From the NCBI RefSeq assembly GCF_022878925.1, contig NZ_CP084626.1, positions 124,001-188,000 of the forward strand: DNA of 64,000 bases. The letters are read 5' to 3'. Source of the DNA: Caballeronia sp. TF1N1 (GTDB taxonomy: Bacteria; Pseudomonadota; Gammaproteobacteria; Burkholderiales; Burkholderiaceae). A program made the translations under genes and the position numbers. The notes beneath the pieces are model-generated. The model searched no databases and was not told where the DNA came from. It was given only the letters and a program-made list of their open reading frames with translations. Of this stretch, positions 47,071 to 56,342 are shown piece after piece (the first letter of the stretch is position 1; each line of letters begins with the position of its first letter).

Positions 47071-48354
47071 GTGAAGAAACCTTTCTATAAAGTCCTGTAC
47101 GTGCAGGTGCTCTTGGCCATCGCCATCGGTATCGCGCTCGGGCATTTCTATCCCGCTCTCGCCACCGACATGAAGCCGCTCGGCGATGGCTTCATCAAAC
47201 TCATCAAGATGGTGATCGGGCCGATCATCTTTTGTACCGTCGTGACCGGTATTGCCGGCATGGAGGACATGAAGAAGGTCGGACGCGTCGGCGGCAAGGC
47301 GCTGCTGTATTTCGAAGTCGTCTCGACCTTCGCGCTCGTCCTCGGCCTCATCGCCACGCACGTGCTCAAGCCCGGCGTCGGCTTCAACGTCGATCCCGCG
47401 ACGCTCGACCACAAGGCCGTCGAGTCGTTCGCGACCAAGGCGCACGGCCAGAGCACTGTCGATTTCTTCCTGCATATCATCCCCGACACGCTGATCTCCG
47501 CGTTCGCGCAAGGTGAAATCCTGCAGATTCTATTGATCGCGCTTCTGTTCGGCTCGGTGCTCGCGCATCTCGGCGAACGCGGCCGCGTGGTGACGAGCTT
47601 CATCGAAGGGCTGTCGAGCGTGCTGTTCGGCATGGTCGGCATCATCACGAAACTCGCGCCCATCGGTGCGTTCGGCGCGATGGCGTTCACCATCGGCAAG
47701 TACGGGATCGGCTCGCTGCTGCCGATGCTCAAGCTGATCGGCACGTTCTATCTGACGTCGATCGTCTTCGTGCTCGTGGTGCTCGGCACCATCGCGCGGA
47801 TGGTGGGCTTCTCGATCCTGCGCTTCGTCGCTTACATCAAGGAAGAGATGCTGATCGTGCTCGGCACGAGTTCGTCCGAAGCCGCGTTGCCGCAACTGAT
47901 GCTCAAGCTCGAAAAGCTCGGCTGCTCGCGCTCGGTCGTGGGTCTCGTCGTGCCGACGGGCTACTCGTTCAATCTCGACGGCACCAACATCTACATGACG
48001 ATGGCGGTGCTGTTTATCGCGCAGGCAACCAACACGGACTTAAGCTGGGGCCAGCAGTTGACGCTGCTCGCGGTGACCATGCTCACGTCCAAGGGCGCAA
48101 GCGGCGTGACCGGCGCGGGCTTCATCACGCTGGCGGCAACCCTTGCAGTCGTGCCGACCATTCCGCTCGCGGGCATGGTGCTGATTCTCGGCATCGACCG
48201 CTTCATGAGCGAATGCCGCGCGCTGACGAATATCGTCGGCAACGGCGTGGCGACGGTGGTGGTGTCGGCGTGGGAGAACGAGCTCGATCGCAACAAGCTG
48301 CGCGACGCGCTCAAGCACGGCGCGGCCGAGCACGAACCCGAAACCGTCGCTTAA
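47071..48354 (+). CDS. dctA: C4-dicarboxylate:cation symporter DctA
   Basis: Inner-membrane symporter of 427 aa taking up succinate, fumarate and malate. It is of the DAACS family: eight membrane helices and reentrant loops with [13 protein letters not shown] and [11 protein letters not shown] near the substrate site. The start GTG at 47071 (encoding VKKPFYK) matches the usual N-terminus. A TTG five codons upstream is possible. It is followed by the sensor-regulator pair dctB-dctD, which responds to the same substrates. Confidence 0.96.
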   Translation: MKKPFYKVLYVQVLLAIAIGIALGHFYPALATDMKPLGDGFIKLIKMVIGPIIFCTVVTGIAGMEDMKKVGRVGGKALLYFEVVSTFALVLGLIATHVLKPGVGFNVDPATLDHKAVESFATKAHGQSTVDFFLHIIPDTLISAFAQGEILQILLIALLFGSVLAHLGERGRVVTSFIEGLSSVLFGMVGIITKLAPIGAFGAMAFTIGKYGIGSLLPMLKLIGTFYLTSIVFVLVVLGTIARMVGFSILRFVAYIKEEMLIVLGTSSSEAALPQLMLKLEKLGCSRSVVGLVVPTGYSFNLDGTNIYMTMAVLFIAQATNTDLSWGQQLTLLAVTMLTSKGASGVTGAGFITLAATLAVVPTIPLAGMVLILGIDRFMSECRALTNIVGNGVATVVVSAWENELDRNKLRDALKHGAAEHEPETVA

Positions 48355-48375
48355 AGCCGCGGAAAGCAGGCAGCC

Positions 48376-50346
48376 ATGCACGCGGCGAAGCATCAGCCAA
48401 CCGGCGCTTCGCCGCGGCCTTACATCGAAGGCGCGTATGCCACAATGGCAGATACTCATTTGCGGGAATCTGCTCACGTGTCGCGCCGCATCCTCGTGTT
48501 CTTCGCGCTCGCCGCTCTGCTTGCGGCGTGTTGCGCGCTCACCTGGCAGATCGCGTGGCGGCGGGGTATCGACGAGCTTCGGCTCAATGCCGCGGTGCGC
48601 GTGGATCGCACCACGAACACGCTCAAAAGCACGCTCGACCGCTACGAATATCTGCCGTATCTGCTGTCGCGCCATCCGCTCGTGCAGAACGTGCTCGACA
48701 CGCCCGACCGCAACAACGTCGATCGCGCGAACCAGTATCTCGAAGACCTCAACCAGCGCGCGCACGCCACCGCGACTTATCTGATCCGCAAGGACGGCTT
48801 CTGCGTCGCCGCCAGCAACTGGCGCGGACCGGACAGTTTTGTCGGCGTCGAATATCTTTTCAGACCTTATTTCGTCGATGCCGCGAAGGGCGGCGTCGGA
48901 CGCTTTTTCGGGCTCGGCACCGTTTCGCTGGAACCGGGCTATTACATCTCGCAGCCGGTGTTCAAGGAAGGCACGCGCGAACTGATCGGCGTGGCGGTCG
49001 TGAAGCTCAATCTCGAATGGCTGCAAGGCGCGGATGCCACGGAGCCGCTACTCGTCACCGACGACCACGGCGTGATCTTTCTTTCCTCGGTGCCTTCGTG
49101 GAAATATCACACCGTGAGGCCGTTGCCGCAAAGCGTCGAGGCGTCCGTCTACCAGACGCGCCAGTACGCGCAACAGCCCATCACGCCCTTGCCGATGACC
49201 ATCGCAAAGACGCTCGAAGGCGGCGCGCAGATCGTGCGCGTCGGCGGCGGGCGCAATGCGCCGAGCTTTTTGGCAACGCGGCGTTCTATCGGCGAACCCG
49301 ACTGGCAGTTGATCACGATGGCGCCGCTCGATCCGGTCGAGAGCGCCGCGCAAAACGCGGTGGTCGTGACGGCCCTCGTATTCGTGTCGCTGTGTCTGCT
49401 GGCGTTTTACTGGCGCATGCGGCGCGCGCGCGTGCGCGAGATGATCCGCAGCCGCGAGATGCTGCAGACCGCGTATGCCGAACTGAATCAACGCGTCGCG
49501 GAACGCACGGCGGATCTGTCGGAGGCCAACGAGCAACTGACGAAGGAAGTCAACGAACGCACGCGCGCCGAACAGGACCTGCGCGCGGCGCACGACGAAC
49601 TCATCCAGGCAAGCAAGCTCGCCGCGCTCGGGCAAATGGCGGCCGGCATCACGCATGAATTGAATCAGCCGCTTGCGGCTCTGCGCAGCTTTTCGGACAA
49701 CACGCGCGTGTTGATCGAGCGCGGCGATCAGGCGGCGGCGCGCGAGAATCTCGAAGCGATTGCGTCGCTCACCGAGCGCATGGGCAAGATCACGAATCAG
49801 CTCAAGCTCTTCGTCGCGAAGGCGCGGCCGAAGAACGCGCGCACTGACGTCGCACGCGCTCTGCACAACACGCTCGCCATGCTGCGGCCGCGCATGAAGA
49901 ACGTCGCGCTCGATATCGCACCGGAGATCGAAGGCGAATGCGCGTCGGTCTTCGTGCGTTGCGAGGACTTGCGGCTGGAGCAAGTGCTCATCAACCTGAT
50001 CGGCAACGCGCTCGATGCCGTCGCGTCATGCGATGCCCCGCGCATCGTCATGGAACTCGACGCGCGCGAAACCGTGGTCGAGATCGTGGTGCGCGACAAC
50101 GGCCCCGGCATTCCCGCCGACGTGCTCCCGCGCCTTTTCGAGCCGTTCTTCACGACGAAGGAAACGGGTCACGGGCTCGGTTTGGGACTCGCCATTTCGT
50201 CGGCGATCGCGCGAGATTATGGCGGTACGCTGATCGCGCGCAATCGCGTGGCGCCAATCGTCGCGGCCGGTCCCGAAGGCGGCACGCAAGCCGACGCCGA
50301 CGGTTCCTACGGCGCCGAATTCGTACTGACGTTGCGCCGCGCCTGA
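48376..50346 (+). CDS. dctB: C4-dicarboxylate sensor histidine kinase DctB
   Basis: Membrane sensor kinase of 656 aa. First membrane helix at about residues 37-57, a periplasmic double-PAS (Cache-like) domain to about 330, a second helix near 335-355, then a coiled coil, dimerisation domain with phospho-acceptor His in GITHELNQPLAALR near 426, and an ATPase with NALDAV, DNGPGIP and GLGLGLAIS. It detects periplasmic dicarboxylates and phosphorylates DctD. The start at 48376 is uncertain. An ATG at 48445 also precedes the first helix. The gene begins 21 bp after dctA. Confidence 0.92.
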   Translation: MHAAKHQPTGASPRPYIEGAYATMADTHLRESAHVSRRILVFFALAALLAACCALTWQIAWRRGIDELRLNAAVRVDRTTNTLKSTLDRYEYLPYLLSRHPLVQNVLDTPDRNNVDRANQYLEDLNQRAHATATYLIRKDGFCVAASNWRGPDSFVGVEYLFRPYFVDAAKGGVGRFFGLGTVSLEPGYYISQPVFKEGTRELIGVAVVKLNLEWLQGADATEPLLVTDDHGVIFLSSVPSWKYHTVRPLPQSVEASVYQTRQYAQQPITPLPMTIAKTLEGGAQIVRVGGGRNAPSFLATRRSIGEPDWQLITMAPLDPVESAAQNAVVVTALVFVSLCLLAFYWRMRRARVREMIRSREMLQTAYAELNQRVAERTADLSEANEQLTKEVNERTRAEQDLRAAHDELIQASKLAALGQMAAGITHELNQPLAALRSFSDNTRVLIERGDQAAARENLEAIASLTERMGKITNQLKLFVAKARPKNARTDVARALHNTLAMLRPRMKNVALDIAPEIEGECASVFVRCEDLRLEQVLINLIGNALDAVASCDAPRIVMELDARETVVEIVVRDNGPGIPADVLPRLFEPFFTTKETGHGLGLGLAISSAIARDYGGTLIARNRVAPIVAAGPEGGTQADADGSYGAEFVLTLRRA

Positions 50347-50383
50347 AGGCCGGCGTGCATGAGGCAACACAAGGGGCAAGACC

Positions 50384-51712
50384 ATGAGCACCGGTTCGCA
50401 GGTGATCTATATCGAAGACGACGAACTCGTGCGGCGCGCGAGCGTGCAGAGCTTGCAGCTCGCGGGCTTCGACGTGATTGGCCACGGCAGCGTCGAAGCG
50501 GCGGCGCGCGCCATCGACGCGAGTTATACGGGCGTGATCGTGAGCGATATCCGTTTGCCGGGCGCGAGCGGTCTCGACCTGCTCGCGCAATGCCGCGAGC
50601 GCGCGCCCGAAGTGCCGGTAATACTCGTCACCGGTCACGGCGACATTTCGATGGCCGTGCAGGCCATGCGCGACGGCGCGTACGACTTCATCGAGAAGCC
50701 GTTTGCCTCCGAGCGGCTGATCGAAGCGGTACGCCGCGCGCTGGAGCGACGCACGCTGGTGCTCGAGAACCAGGCGCTGCGGCGCGAACTGGCGGGGCAG
50801 AGCCGCATCATCGGGCGCAGTCCGGCTATCGAACAGGTGCGGCGGCTGATCGCCAACGTGGCGCCGACGGATGCGTCCGTGCTCATCAACGGCGATACCG
50901 GCGCGGGCAAGGAACTGATCGCGCGCAGTCTGCACGATCTTTCGGCGCGCCGCGACAAGCCGTTCATCGCGGTGAATTGCGGCGCGTTGCCGGAGCAGAT
51001 GTTCGAATCGGAGATGTTCGGCTACGAGGCCGGCGCCTTCACCGGCGCGCAGAAACGGCGCATCGGCAGGCTGGAGGCGGCATCGGGCGGCACGCTGTTC
51101 CTCGATGAAATCGAGAGCATGCCGCTCTCGCTTCAAGTGAAACTGCTGCGGGTGCTGCAGGACGGCGTGCTGGAGCGGCTCGGCTCGAATCAGCCGGTAC
51201 GCGCGAATCTGCGCGTGGTGGCCGCCGCGAAAGGCGACATGAACGAACACGTCGCGGACGGCACGTTTCGCCGCGACTTGCTGTACCGGCTCAACGTCGT
51301 AACCATTTCACTGCCGCCGCTCAACGAGCGTCGCGAGGACATCGTGCCGCTTTTCGAACACTTTTTGCTCGATGCCGCCGTGCGCTACGAACGGCCTGCG
51401 CCGCTCATCACGGATCGTCAGCGCGCCGAACTCATGCAGCGCGAATGGCCTGGCAACGTGCGCGAGCTGCGCAATGCGGCGGATCGCATGGTGCTCGGTG
51501 TCATCGACGATACGGGAGCCGCGCTCGATACGTCCACGCAGCCGCTCAAGGAACGCACGGAGCAATTCGAGCGCGCGGTGATTGCACAGACGCTGGAACA
51601 GTGCGGCGGGGCGGTGGCGGTGGCGGCTGATCGCCTGCAGCTAGGCAAGGCGACGCTCTACGAGAAGATCAAGCGATACGGGATTGCGGTGAAGGGGGAT
51701 GCTGAGCGGTAG
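50384..51712 (+). CDS. dctD: Sigma-54-dependent response regulator DctD
   Basis: NtrC-family activator of 442 aa that drives the sigma-54 dctA promoter. Receiver domain with phospho-acceptor Asp55 in IVSDIRLPG, AAA+ domain with Walker A NGDTGAGKELIA, the sigma-54 contact loop GAFTGA, Walker B LFLDEIESM, and a C-terminal Fis-type helix-turn-helix (AVAADRLQLGKATLYEKIKRY). It begins 37 bp after dctB. Confidence 0.95.
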   Translation: MSTGSQVIYIEDDELVRRASVQSLQLAGFDVIGHGSVEAAARAIDASYTGVIVSDIRLPGASGLDLLAQCRERAPEVPVILVTGHGDISMAVQAMRDGAYDFIEKPFASERLIEAVRRALERRTLVLENQALRRELAGQSRIIGRSPAIEQVRRLIANVAPTDASVLINGDTGAGKELIARSLHDLSARRDKPFIAVNCGALPEQMFESEMFGYEAGAFTGAQKRRIGRLEAASGGTLFLDEIESMPLSLQVKLLRVLQDGVLERLGSNQPVRANLRVVAAAKGDMNEHVADGTFRRDLLYRLNVVTISLPPLNERREDIVPLFEHFLLDAAVRYERPAPLITDRQRAELMQREWPGNVRELRNAADRMVLGVIDDTGAALDTSTQPLKERTEQFERAVIAQTLEQCGGAVAVAADRLQLGKATLYEKIKRYGIAVKGDAER

Positions 51713-51941
51713 GGTGCTGGCGCGTATTGGCTGGCTGGTTTGGGCTGGTCTTTAAGCCGGGCGAAAGTCGAATGGCGGATGAACGGTTCAACGCCCGTTC
51801 CTTGAATCGCTTTTTGCGCCGCGTTATTACCTAGATCCACCGTTGAGCGCTGCTAGCCACCCTGAGCGCCTCGGTATGCCGCACGCTCAAGCCAGTCGTA
51901 AGTTGTTCCCCAACCCGACGCTGCTCAACGCGCCCGTTCCT

Positions 51942-52478
51942 TCAAGCCGCTCCAAGCGCCTTATTGAGCAATGCATCCAGCTCGGCAAAAGTCGGTTCGC
52001 CAACATAGCGCTTGAGAATCTTGCCGTCCTTGTCGACCACGAACGTCGTCGGCGTCAGTTGGACGTTGCCGAACTGTTTGGCGGCGCTGCCGTCGTCCAT
52101 GGCGACCTTGAACGGCAGATTGCGCGTCTGCGCATAATTGCTGACGTACATCGGCGCGTCGTAATTCATGGCGACGGCCACGAATTCGAGCCCGCGACCC
52201 TTGAACTTGTTGTACGTGTCGATCATCTGGGGCATTTCCTTCATGCAGGTCTCGCAACTCGTCGCCCAGAAGTTGATGAGATAGACCTTGCCCTTGAGAT
52301 CGTTCGATGTCGAAATCTTCTGCCCTGAAAGCAGCGTGAAGGTTGCATCGGGCACCTTCTGTTGTCCGCCGAACGCGAAATACCCCGTGCACGCGATCAC
52401 ACCGGCGACGAGCGCCACTACAACGTAGCGCAACGGACTCTTGGCACGAGTCTGAGTATTTTGAGTGGCTTGGGACAT
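51942..52478 (-). CDS. TlpA-family thioredoxin-like protein
   Basis: Membrane-anchored periplasmic thiol-disulfide protein of 178 aa. One N-terminal membrane helix (about residues 17-36, YVVVALVAGVIACTGYFAF) and a thioredoxin-like domain with CxxC Cys75-Cys78 in WATSCETCMKEMP. The sequence belongs to the TlpA/ResA group that reduces apocytochrome c or other exported thiols. The cis-proline segment LTPTTFVVDKDG is seen. Substrate is not known. It is divergent from the lipoprotein gene on the plus strand. Confidence 0.9.
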   Translation of the reverse strand: MSQATQNTQTRAKSPLRYVVVALVAGVIACTGYFAFGGQQKVPDATFTLLSGQKISTSNDLKGKVYLINFWATSCETCMKEMPQMIDTYNKFKGRGLEFVAVAMNYDAPMYVSNYAQTRNLPFKVAMDDGSAAKQFGNVQLTPTTFVVDKDGKILKRYVGEPTFAELDALLNKALGAA

Positions 52479-52724
52479 GGCAACCTCGAACGGCTCGTAG
52501 TCGAGCGAAGCGCCTTGTAAGGCGCAACTGCAATGGGAAAGTGCTGGTTATTTTAGCGCCAAACGTGCGGCGCAGTCGTGACACGTCCGGTCGGCCGAAC
52601 GAAATCCGGGTATCGCGGCGCGATAATGATGCTTTTCACGCAACGGTCAGCCATGAAGCGAGTTCTTTCTGCGAATACGGCCAGTCTGCGCCGGTTTCTC
52701 GTGCGCAATATTCCGAATCGTTCC

Positions 52725-53267
52725 ATGCGCGCACGTTCATTGAGCGCGATGGTGTGCGCATGTGTCGCATGCGGCGCGTTGATCGCGTGCACGCCGTCGT
52801 ATGACTGGCGCACGATCATGAACAACGACGACGGCTACGAAGTCACGCTGCCCGCCAAGCCGCACGCCGAGGAGCGCAAGATTCAGATTGCCGGCCAGCC
52901 GATGACCATGCGCATGCAGACCGCCGAAGCCAATGACGCGGTGTTCGCAATCGGCACGGTTGTCCTGCCCAGCGCCGATCCCGCGTTGCAACGCGCCGCG
53001 CTCGATTTCCTCCAGCAAGGCCTCGCCCGTAACGTGAATGCCCAGCCGGCCGCGCGCGCGACGCAGATCGACCTTGCTGTCGGCGGTCGAGTGCTCGGCA
53101 GCGAGATGGAAGTCAAGGGACAAGGCGGGAATCAGCGCGAGAGCCGGACGATTCACGCGCGCTTCGTGGCGCATGGCATGCATGTCTACCAAGTCGCGAT
53201 TGTCTCGGACAAAGCGCCGCCCTCTGAACAGTCCGATCAATTCTTTTCTTCCTTCAAACTGTTTTAG
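52725..53267 (+). CDS. Putative lipoprotein
   Basis: Predicted outer-membrane or periplasmic lipoprotein of about 180 aa, no recognised domain. A signal peptide with lipobox LIAC ends at CTPSYDW. The mature part has a segment VTLPAKPHAEERKIQIAGQPMTM and a C-terminal IVSDKAPPSEQSDQFFSSFKLF. That tail pattern recurs in small Burkholderia lipoproteins of unknown function. The ATG at 52725 gives a compact lipoprotein signal. Starts at 52653 or 52626 would add a long basic extension and cannot be excluded. Confidence 0.6.
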   Translation: MRARSLSAMVCACVACGALIACTPSYDWRTIMNNDDGYEVTLPAKPHAEERKIQIAGQPMTMRMQTAEANDAVFAIGTVVLPSADPALQRAALDFLQQGLARNVNAQPAARATQIDLAVGGRVLGSEMEVKGQGGNQRESRTIHARFVAHGMHVYQVAIVSDKAPPSEQSDQFFSSFKLF

Positions 53268-53629
53268 AGGTAAACCTCGGTTTTCTGCGACTGCTCACTT
53301 AAGAGTGCTGCTCGTGAGGTTTACAAAGCCGAAGTTCATTCACAGCTTTGGCGTCTAATACTCGGATTTGTCAGGACTTTTTTCGCTATCCACAGGGTCT
53401 GTGGATAACTTTGTGGAAAACAGTGTCGGTGAGTCGCTTGAAGCCCGCTTCGTGCGGTCGGGCTTACTTTGCTTCCCTTCATGGCAAGTTAAATAGTTCA
53501 ATAAAATCAATGGTCTGTGCAATGCGTTCTGTCATGTAGGTTGATAGTAGGAAAAAGAAGGGCGGATCGGCTTGGTGTGCATAAGTCAAGTCTTGACAGG
53601 CAATATTTCGCGCCCGATGACCTTGAGGC
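53268..53629. other. Gene-free stretch with DnaA-box-like sequences
   Basis: A 362-bp gap, less GC-rich than the neighbours. It contains TATCCACAG-GGT-CTGTGGATA at 53387-53407 and a further TGTGGAAAA at 53412-53420. The region 53480-53620 is AT-rich. A weak hairpin AAGCCCG...CGGGCTT (53438-53465) follows the lipoprotein gene and may be a terminator. No gene is seen. Confidence 0.5.
53387..53420. promoter_or_regulatory. Cluster of three DnaA-box-like sites
   Basis: CTATCCACA at 53386-53394 (one mismatch to TTATNCACA), its inverted partner TTATCCACA on the minus strand at 53400-53408 (perfect), and TTTTCCACA on the minus strand at 53412-53420 (one mismatch). The first two form a 9-bp inverted repeat with a 3-base loop. 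Confidence 0.6.
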
Positions 53630-55180
53630 TCATGCCGCAGGAAACGCGCGACGGTATTGCACGGCTTCCGCGACATGCGCCGCGGTCGGAATGTTCGCCC
53701 CGGATAGATCGGCAATGGTCCGTGTGACTTTCAAAACGCGGTAATAGCCGCGCGCCGACCAACCGAAGCGCTCGCTCGCGGCGCGCAGGAGCGCGGCGCC
53801 TTCGGCATCAGGTCGGCAGAGCGTGTCGGCATCGCGGCCATCGAGTTCGCGATTGGTCTTGCCTTGCCTCGCGAGCTGGACGGCGCGCGCCGCCTCGACG
53901 CGTGAAGCCACCGTTGCGCTGGATTCGCCATGCTTGGCGCCGCGCGCCGAGAGTTCAGCGGGCGAGAGCGCAGGCAACTCGATCTGAATATCGATGCGAT
54001 CGAGCAGCGGTCCCGACAACTTGCGCAGATAGCGCGCGGCGACGTCGGGTGAGCATCGGCAGCGTCCGCCTGGATCGCCACGCCATCCACACGGACACGG
54101 ATTCATCGCGGCGACGAGCTGACACGCGGCAGGAAACTCCGCCTGTTGCGCCGCCCGGGACACGGTGATGCAACCCGCTTCGAGCGGCTCACGCAGCGTT
54201 TCGAGTACCTTGCGATCGAATTCGGGCAACTCGTCGAGAAAAAGCACGCCCAGGTGCGCAAGCGTGATCTCGCCCGGCTGCGGCGGATTCCTGCCGCCAA
54301 CCAGCGCCACCGCGCTCGATGAATGATGTGGCGCGCGAAACGGCCGCCGCCTCCATTGCGCGGGCGTAAATCCGAGCGAGCTTGCCGACAGAATGGCGGC
54401 GGAGGCGAGCGCTTCGTCGTCGGTCATTGGCGGAAGCAGGCCTGGCAAGCGCGCGGCGAGCATGGATTTGCCCGCGCCGGGCGGCCCGACCATCAGCAGA
54501 TGATGACCACCCGCCGCCGCAACCTCCAGCGCGCGACGCGCAGCCGGATGCCCGATGACATCCGCGAGATCGGGCGCGGCCGGCCGCGATGACGCATTCA
54601 ATTGCGCGGAAGCCTGCGCGGGACGAAGCCGCGCATCCGGAACGCCGTTCAGATGCGCGCAGAGCGTCGGCAAATCCGCCGCGCCGAACACTTCGATGCC
54701 GGGCACCAGCGCGGCTTCGGAAGCACTTGCGAGCGGCACATAGATTTCCGGCGCACGCCCGCTCTCCGAACCGTTCGATGCATGGTGCCGCGCCGCTCCG
54801 CACACCATCGCGAATGCTCCGCGCATGGGCCGCAGCGCGCCGGTCAGCGACAGCTCCCCAGCGAACTCACGATTTTCGAGCGATGCAGCCGGAATCTGTC
54901 CGCTCGCCGCCAGAATGCCGAGCGCGATAGGCAAGTCGAAACGTCCCGACTCCTTTGGCAAATCTGCCGGAGCGAGATTGACGGTGATGCGGTTGACGGG
55001 GAATTCCAGTCCGCAATTCTGCAGCGCGGCGCGCACGCGCTCGCGGCTTTCGCGAACTTCGAGATCGGGTAAGCCGACGATGGAGAACGACGGCAATCCG
55101 TTTGCGAGATGAACTTCGACGACCACTTCCGGCGCGCGCCCAGGGGCGGGCGCGCGGCTCTTGACCACGGCAAGCGACAT
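53630..55180 (-). CDS. comM: YifB/ComM-family AAA+ ATPase
   Basis: Mg-chelatase-like AAA+ protein of 516 aa. ComM promotes branch migration during natural transformation in other bacteria. It has an N-terminal ChlI-like region (VEVHLANGLPSFSIVGLPD), Walker A VGPPGAGKSMLA, Walker B LGVLFLDELPEF, sensor VAAMNPCPCGWRGD and the C-terminal Mg-chelatase helical domain. The cysteines of NPCPCG and CRC could form a zinc site, typical of the family. It is encoded downstream of ubiK on the same strand. Confidence 0.93.
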   Translation of the reverse strand: MSLAVVKSRAPAPGRAPEVVVEVHLANGLPSFSIVGLPDLEVRESRERVRAALQNCGLEFPVNRITVNLAPADLPKESGRFDLPIALGILAASGQIPAASLENREFAGELSLTGALRPMRGAFAMVCGAARHHASNGSESGRAPEIYVPLASASEAALVPGIEVFGAADLPTLCAHLNGVPDARLRPAQASAQLNASSRPAAPDLADVIGHPAARRALEVAAAGGHHLLMVGPPGAGKSMLAARLPGLLPPMTDDEALASAAILSASSLGFTPAQWRRRPFRAPHHSSSAVALVGGRNPPQPGEITLAHLGVLFLDELPEFDRKVLETLREPLEAGCITVSRAAQQAEFPAACQLVAAMNPCPCGWRGDPGGRCRCSPDVAARYLRKLSGPLLDRIDIQIELPALSPAELSARGAKHGESSATVASRVEAARAVQLARQGKTNRELDGRDADTLCRPDAEGAALLRAASERFGWSARGYYRVLKVTRTIADLSGANIPTAAHVAEAVQYRRAFPAA

Positions 55181-55275
55181 GATTTCACCTGAAACGGCGC
55201 GCGCTCGAAGGCGGCGCCGGCAATGAGACTAGGACTTCACGGCTCGCCGGCCGAGGTCGACAGTAGTTGAAGCCG

Positions 55276-55536
55276 TCAGTCCTGCGACGAGGAGCCGCCC
55301 GGCTGGTGCTGCTCCAGTTGCGCGACGCGTTTTTCTAGCTCTTCCAGCCGGGCGCGCGTACGCACGAGCACCTGAGTCTGCGTGTCGAATTCTTCGCGGG
55401 TCACGAGATCGAGCTTCGAGAAGCCCTGCGAAAGCATGGCTTTCACATTTTTCTCGACGTCTTTAGCAGGCGAATTCTTGAAGAGCTCGCTCATCTTCTG
55501 CTGCAGGTCATTGAAAACGTCGTTGGGCTGCTTCAT
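55276..55536 (-). CDS. ubiK: Ubiquinone biosynthesis accessory factor UbiK (BMFP family)
   Basis: Small helical protein of 86 aa, family of YqiC/UbiK, which assists ubiquinone biosynthesis and can fuse membranes in vitro. N-terminus MKQPNDVFNDLQQKMSELF, central VKAMLSQGFSKLDLVTREEFD, and a C-terminal trimeric coiled coil ARLEELEKRVAQLEQH. The start ATG at 55536 follows AAAGGGAG. An NtrC-type dyad lies directly upstream. comM follows after 95 bp. Confidence 0.92.
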   Translation of the reverse strand: MKQPNDVFNDLQQKMSELFKNSPAKDVEKNVKAMLSQGFSKLDLVTREEFDTQTQVLVRTRARLEELEKRVAQLEQHQPGGSSSQD

Positions 55537-55548
55537 CGTTTCTCCCTT

Positions 55549-55565
55549 TGCACAAAAAAAGTGCA
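55549..55565. promoter_or_regulatory. NtrC-type dyad
   Basis: TGCAC-N7-GTGCA, a 17-bp perfect dyad identical in layout to NtrC sites (TGCACC-N5-GGTGCA). It lies about 270 bp upstream of the sigma-54 promoter of glnK and just 12 bases upstream of the ubiK start, overlapping its leader. Confidence 0.6.
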
Positions 55566-55828
55566 TTCATTGTTAGGTCAGTGCCCCGGCCGGTTGCATG
55601 ATCGATTTTGGTGCATTCGTCACGCACTGCCGGGCACATTCGAGGCGCCGCGATTTTAGCGCTCCCGCGCTCCCGCGTCTTCCGCCTTTGCCCCTTTTAA
55701 CGGGACCTTCCGAGCACTCTAGCAACGAACCCACCCCGGCGCCAGCAGGTACGGCGCGCGTTAGCCATTCGGCAGATCCCTTGCGCGCGCCTTTCGTGAA
55801 ATCGTGCAAAGCCCCGTGAGCACTCGAT

Positions 55829-55844
55829 TGGCATACGAGTTGCA
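55829..55844 (+). promoter_or_regulatory. Sigma-54 promoter of glnK-amtB
   Basis: TGGCATACGAGTTGCA: GG at 55830-55831, GC at 55842-55843 with ten bases between, as in the -24/-12 consensus. Transcription would begin near 55855 and leave a leader of about 115 bases. It fits nitrogen-limitation control through RpoN and NtrC. Confidence 0.88.
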
Positions 55845-55847
55845 TAA

Positions 55848-56309
<462 letters not shown>

Positions 56310-56342
56310 GAAAAGAAATCGGCGATAAGAGGAAACCGAAGA

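Noticed and set aside
53387..53420. Chromosome replication origin
   Set aside because: DnaA-like boxes are present, but there are no dnaA, dnaN, parA/parB or rep genes and only three boxes.
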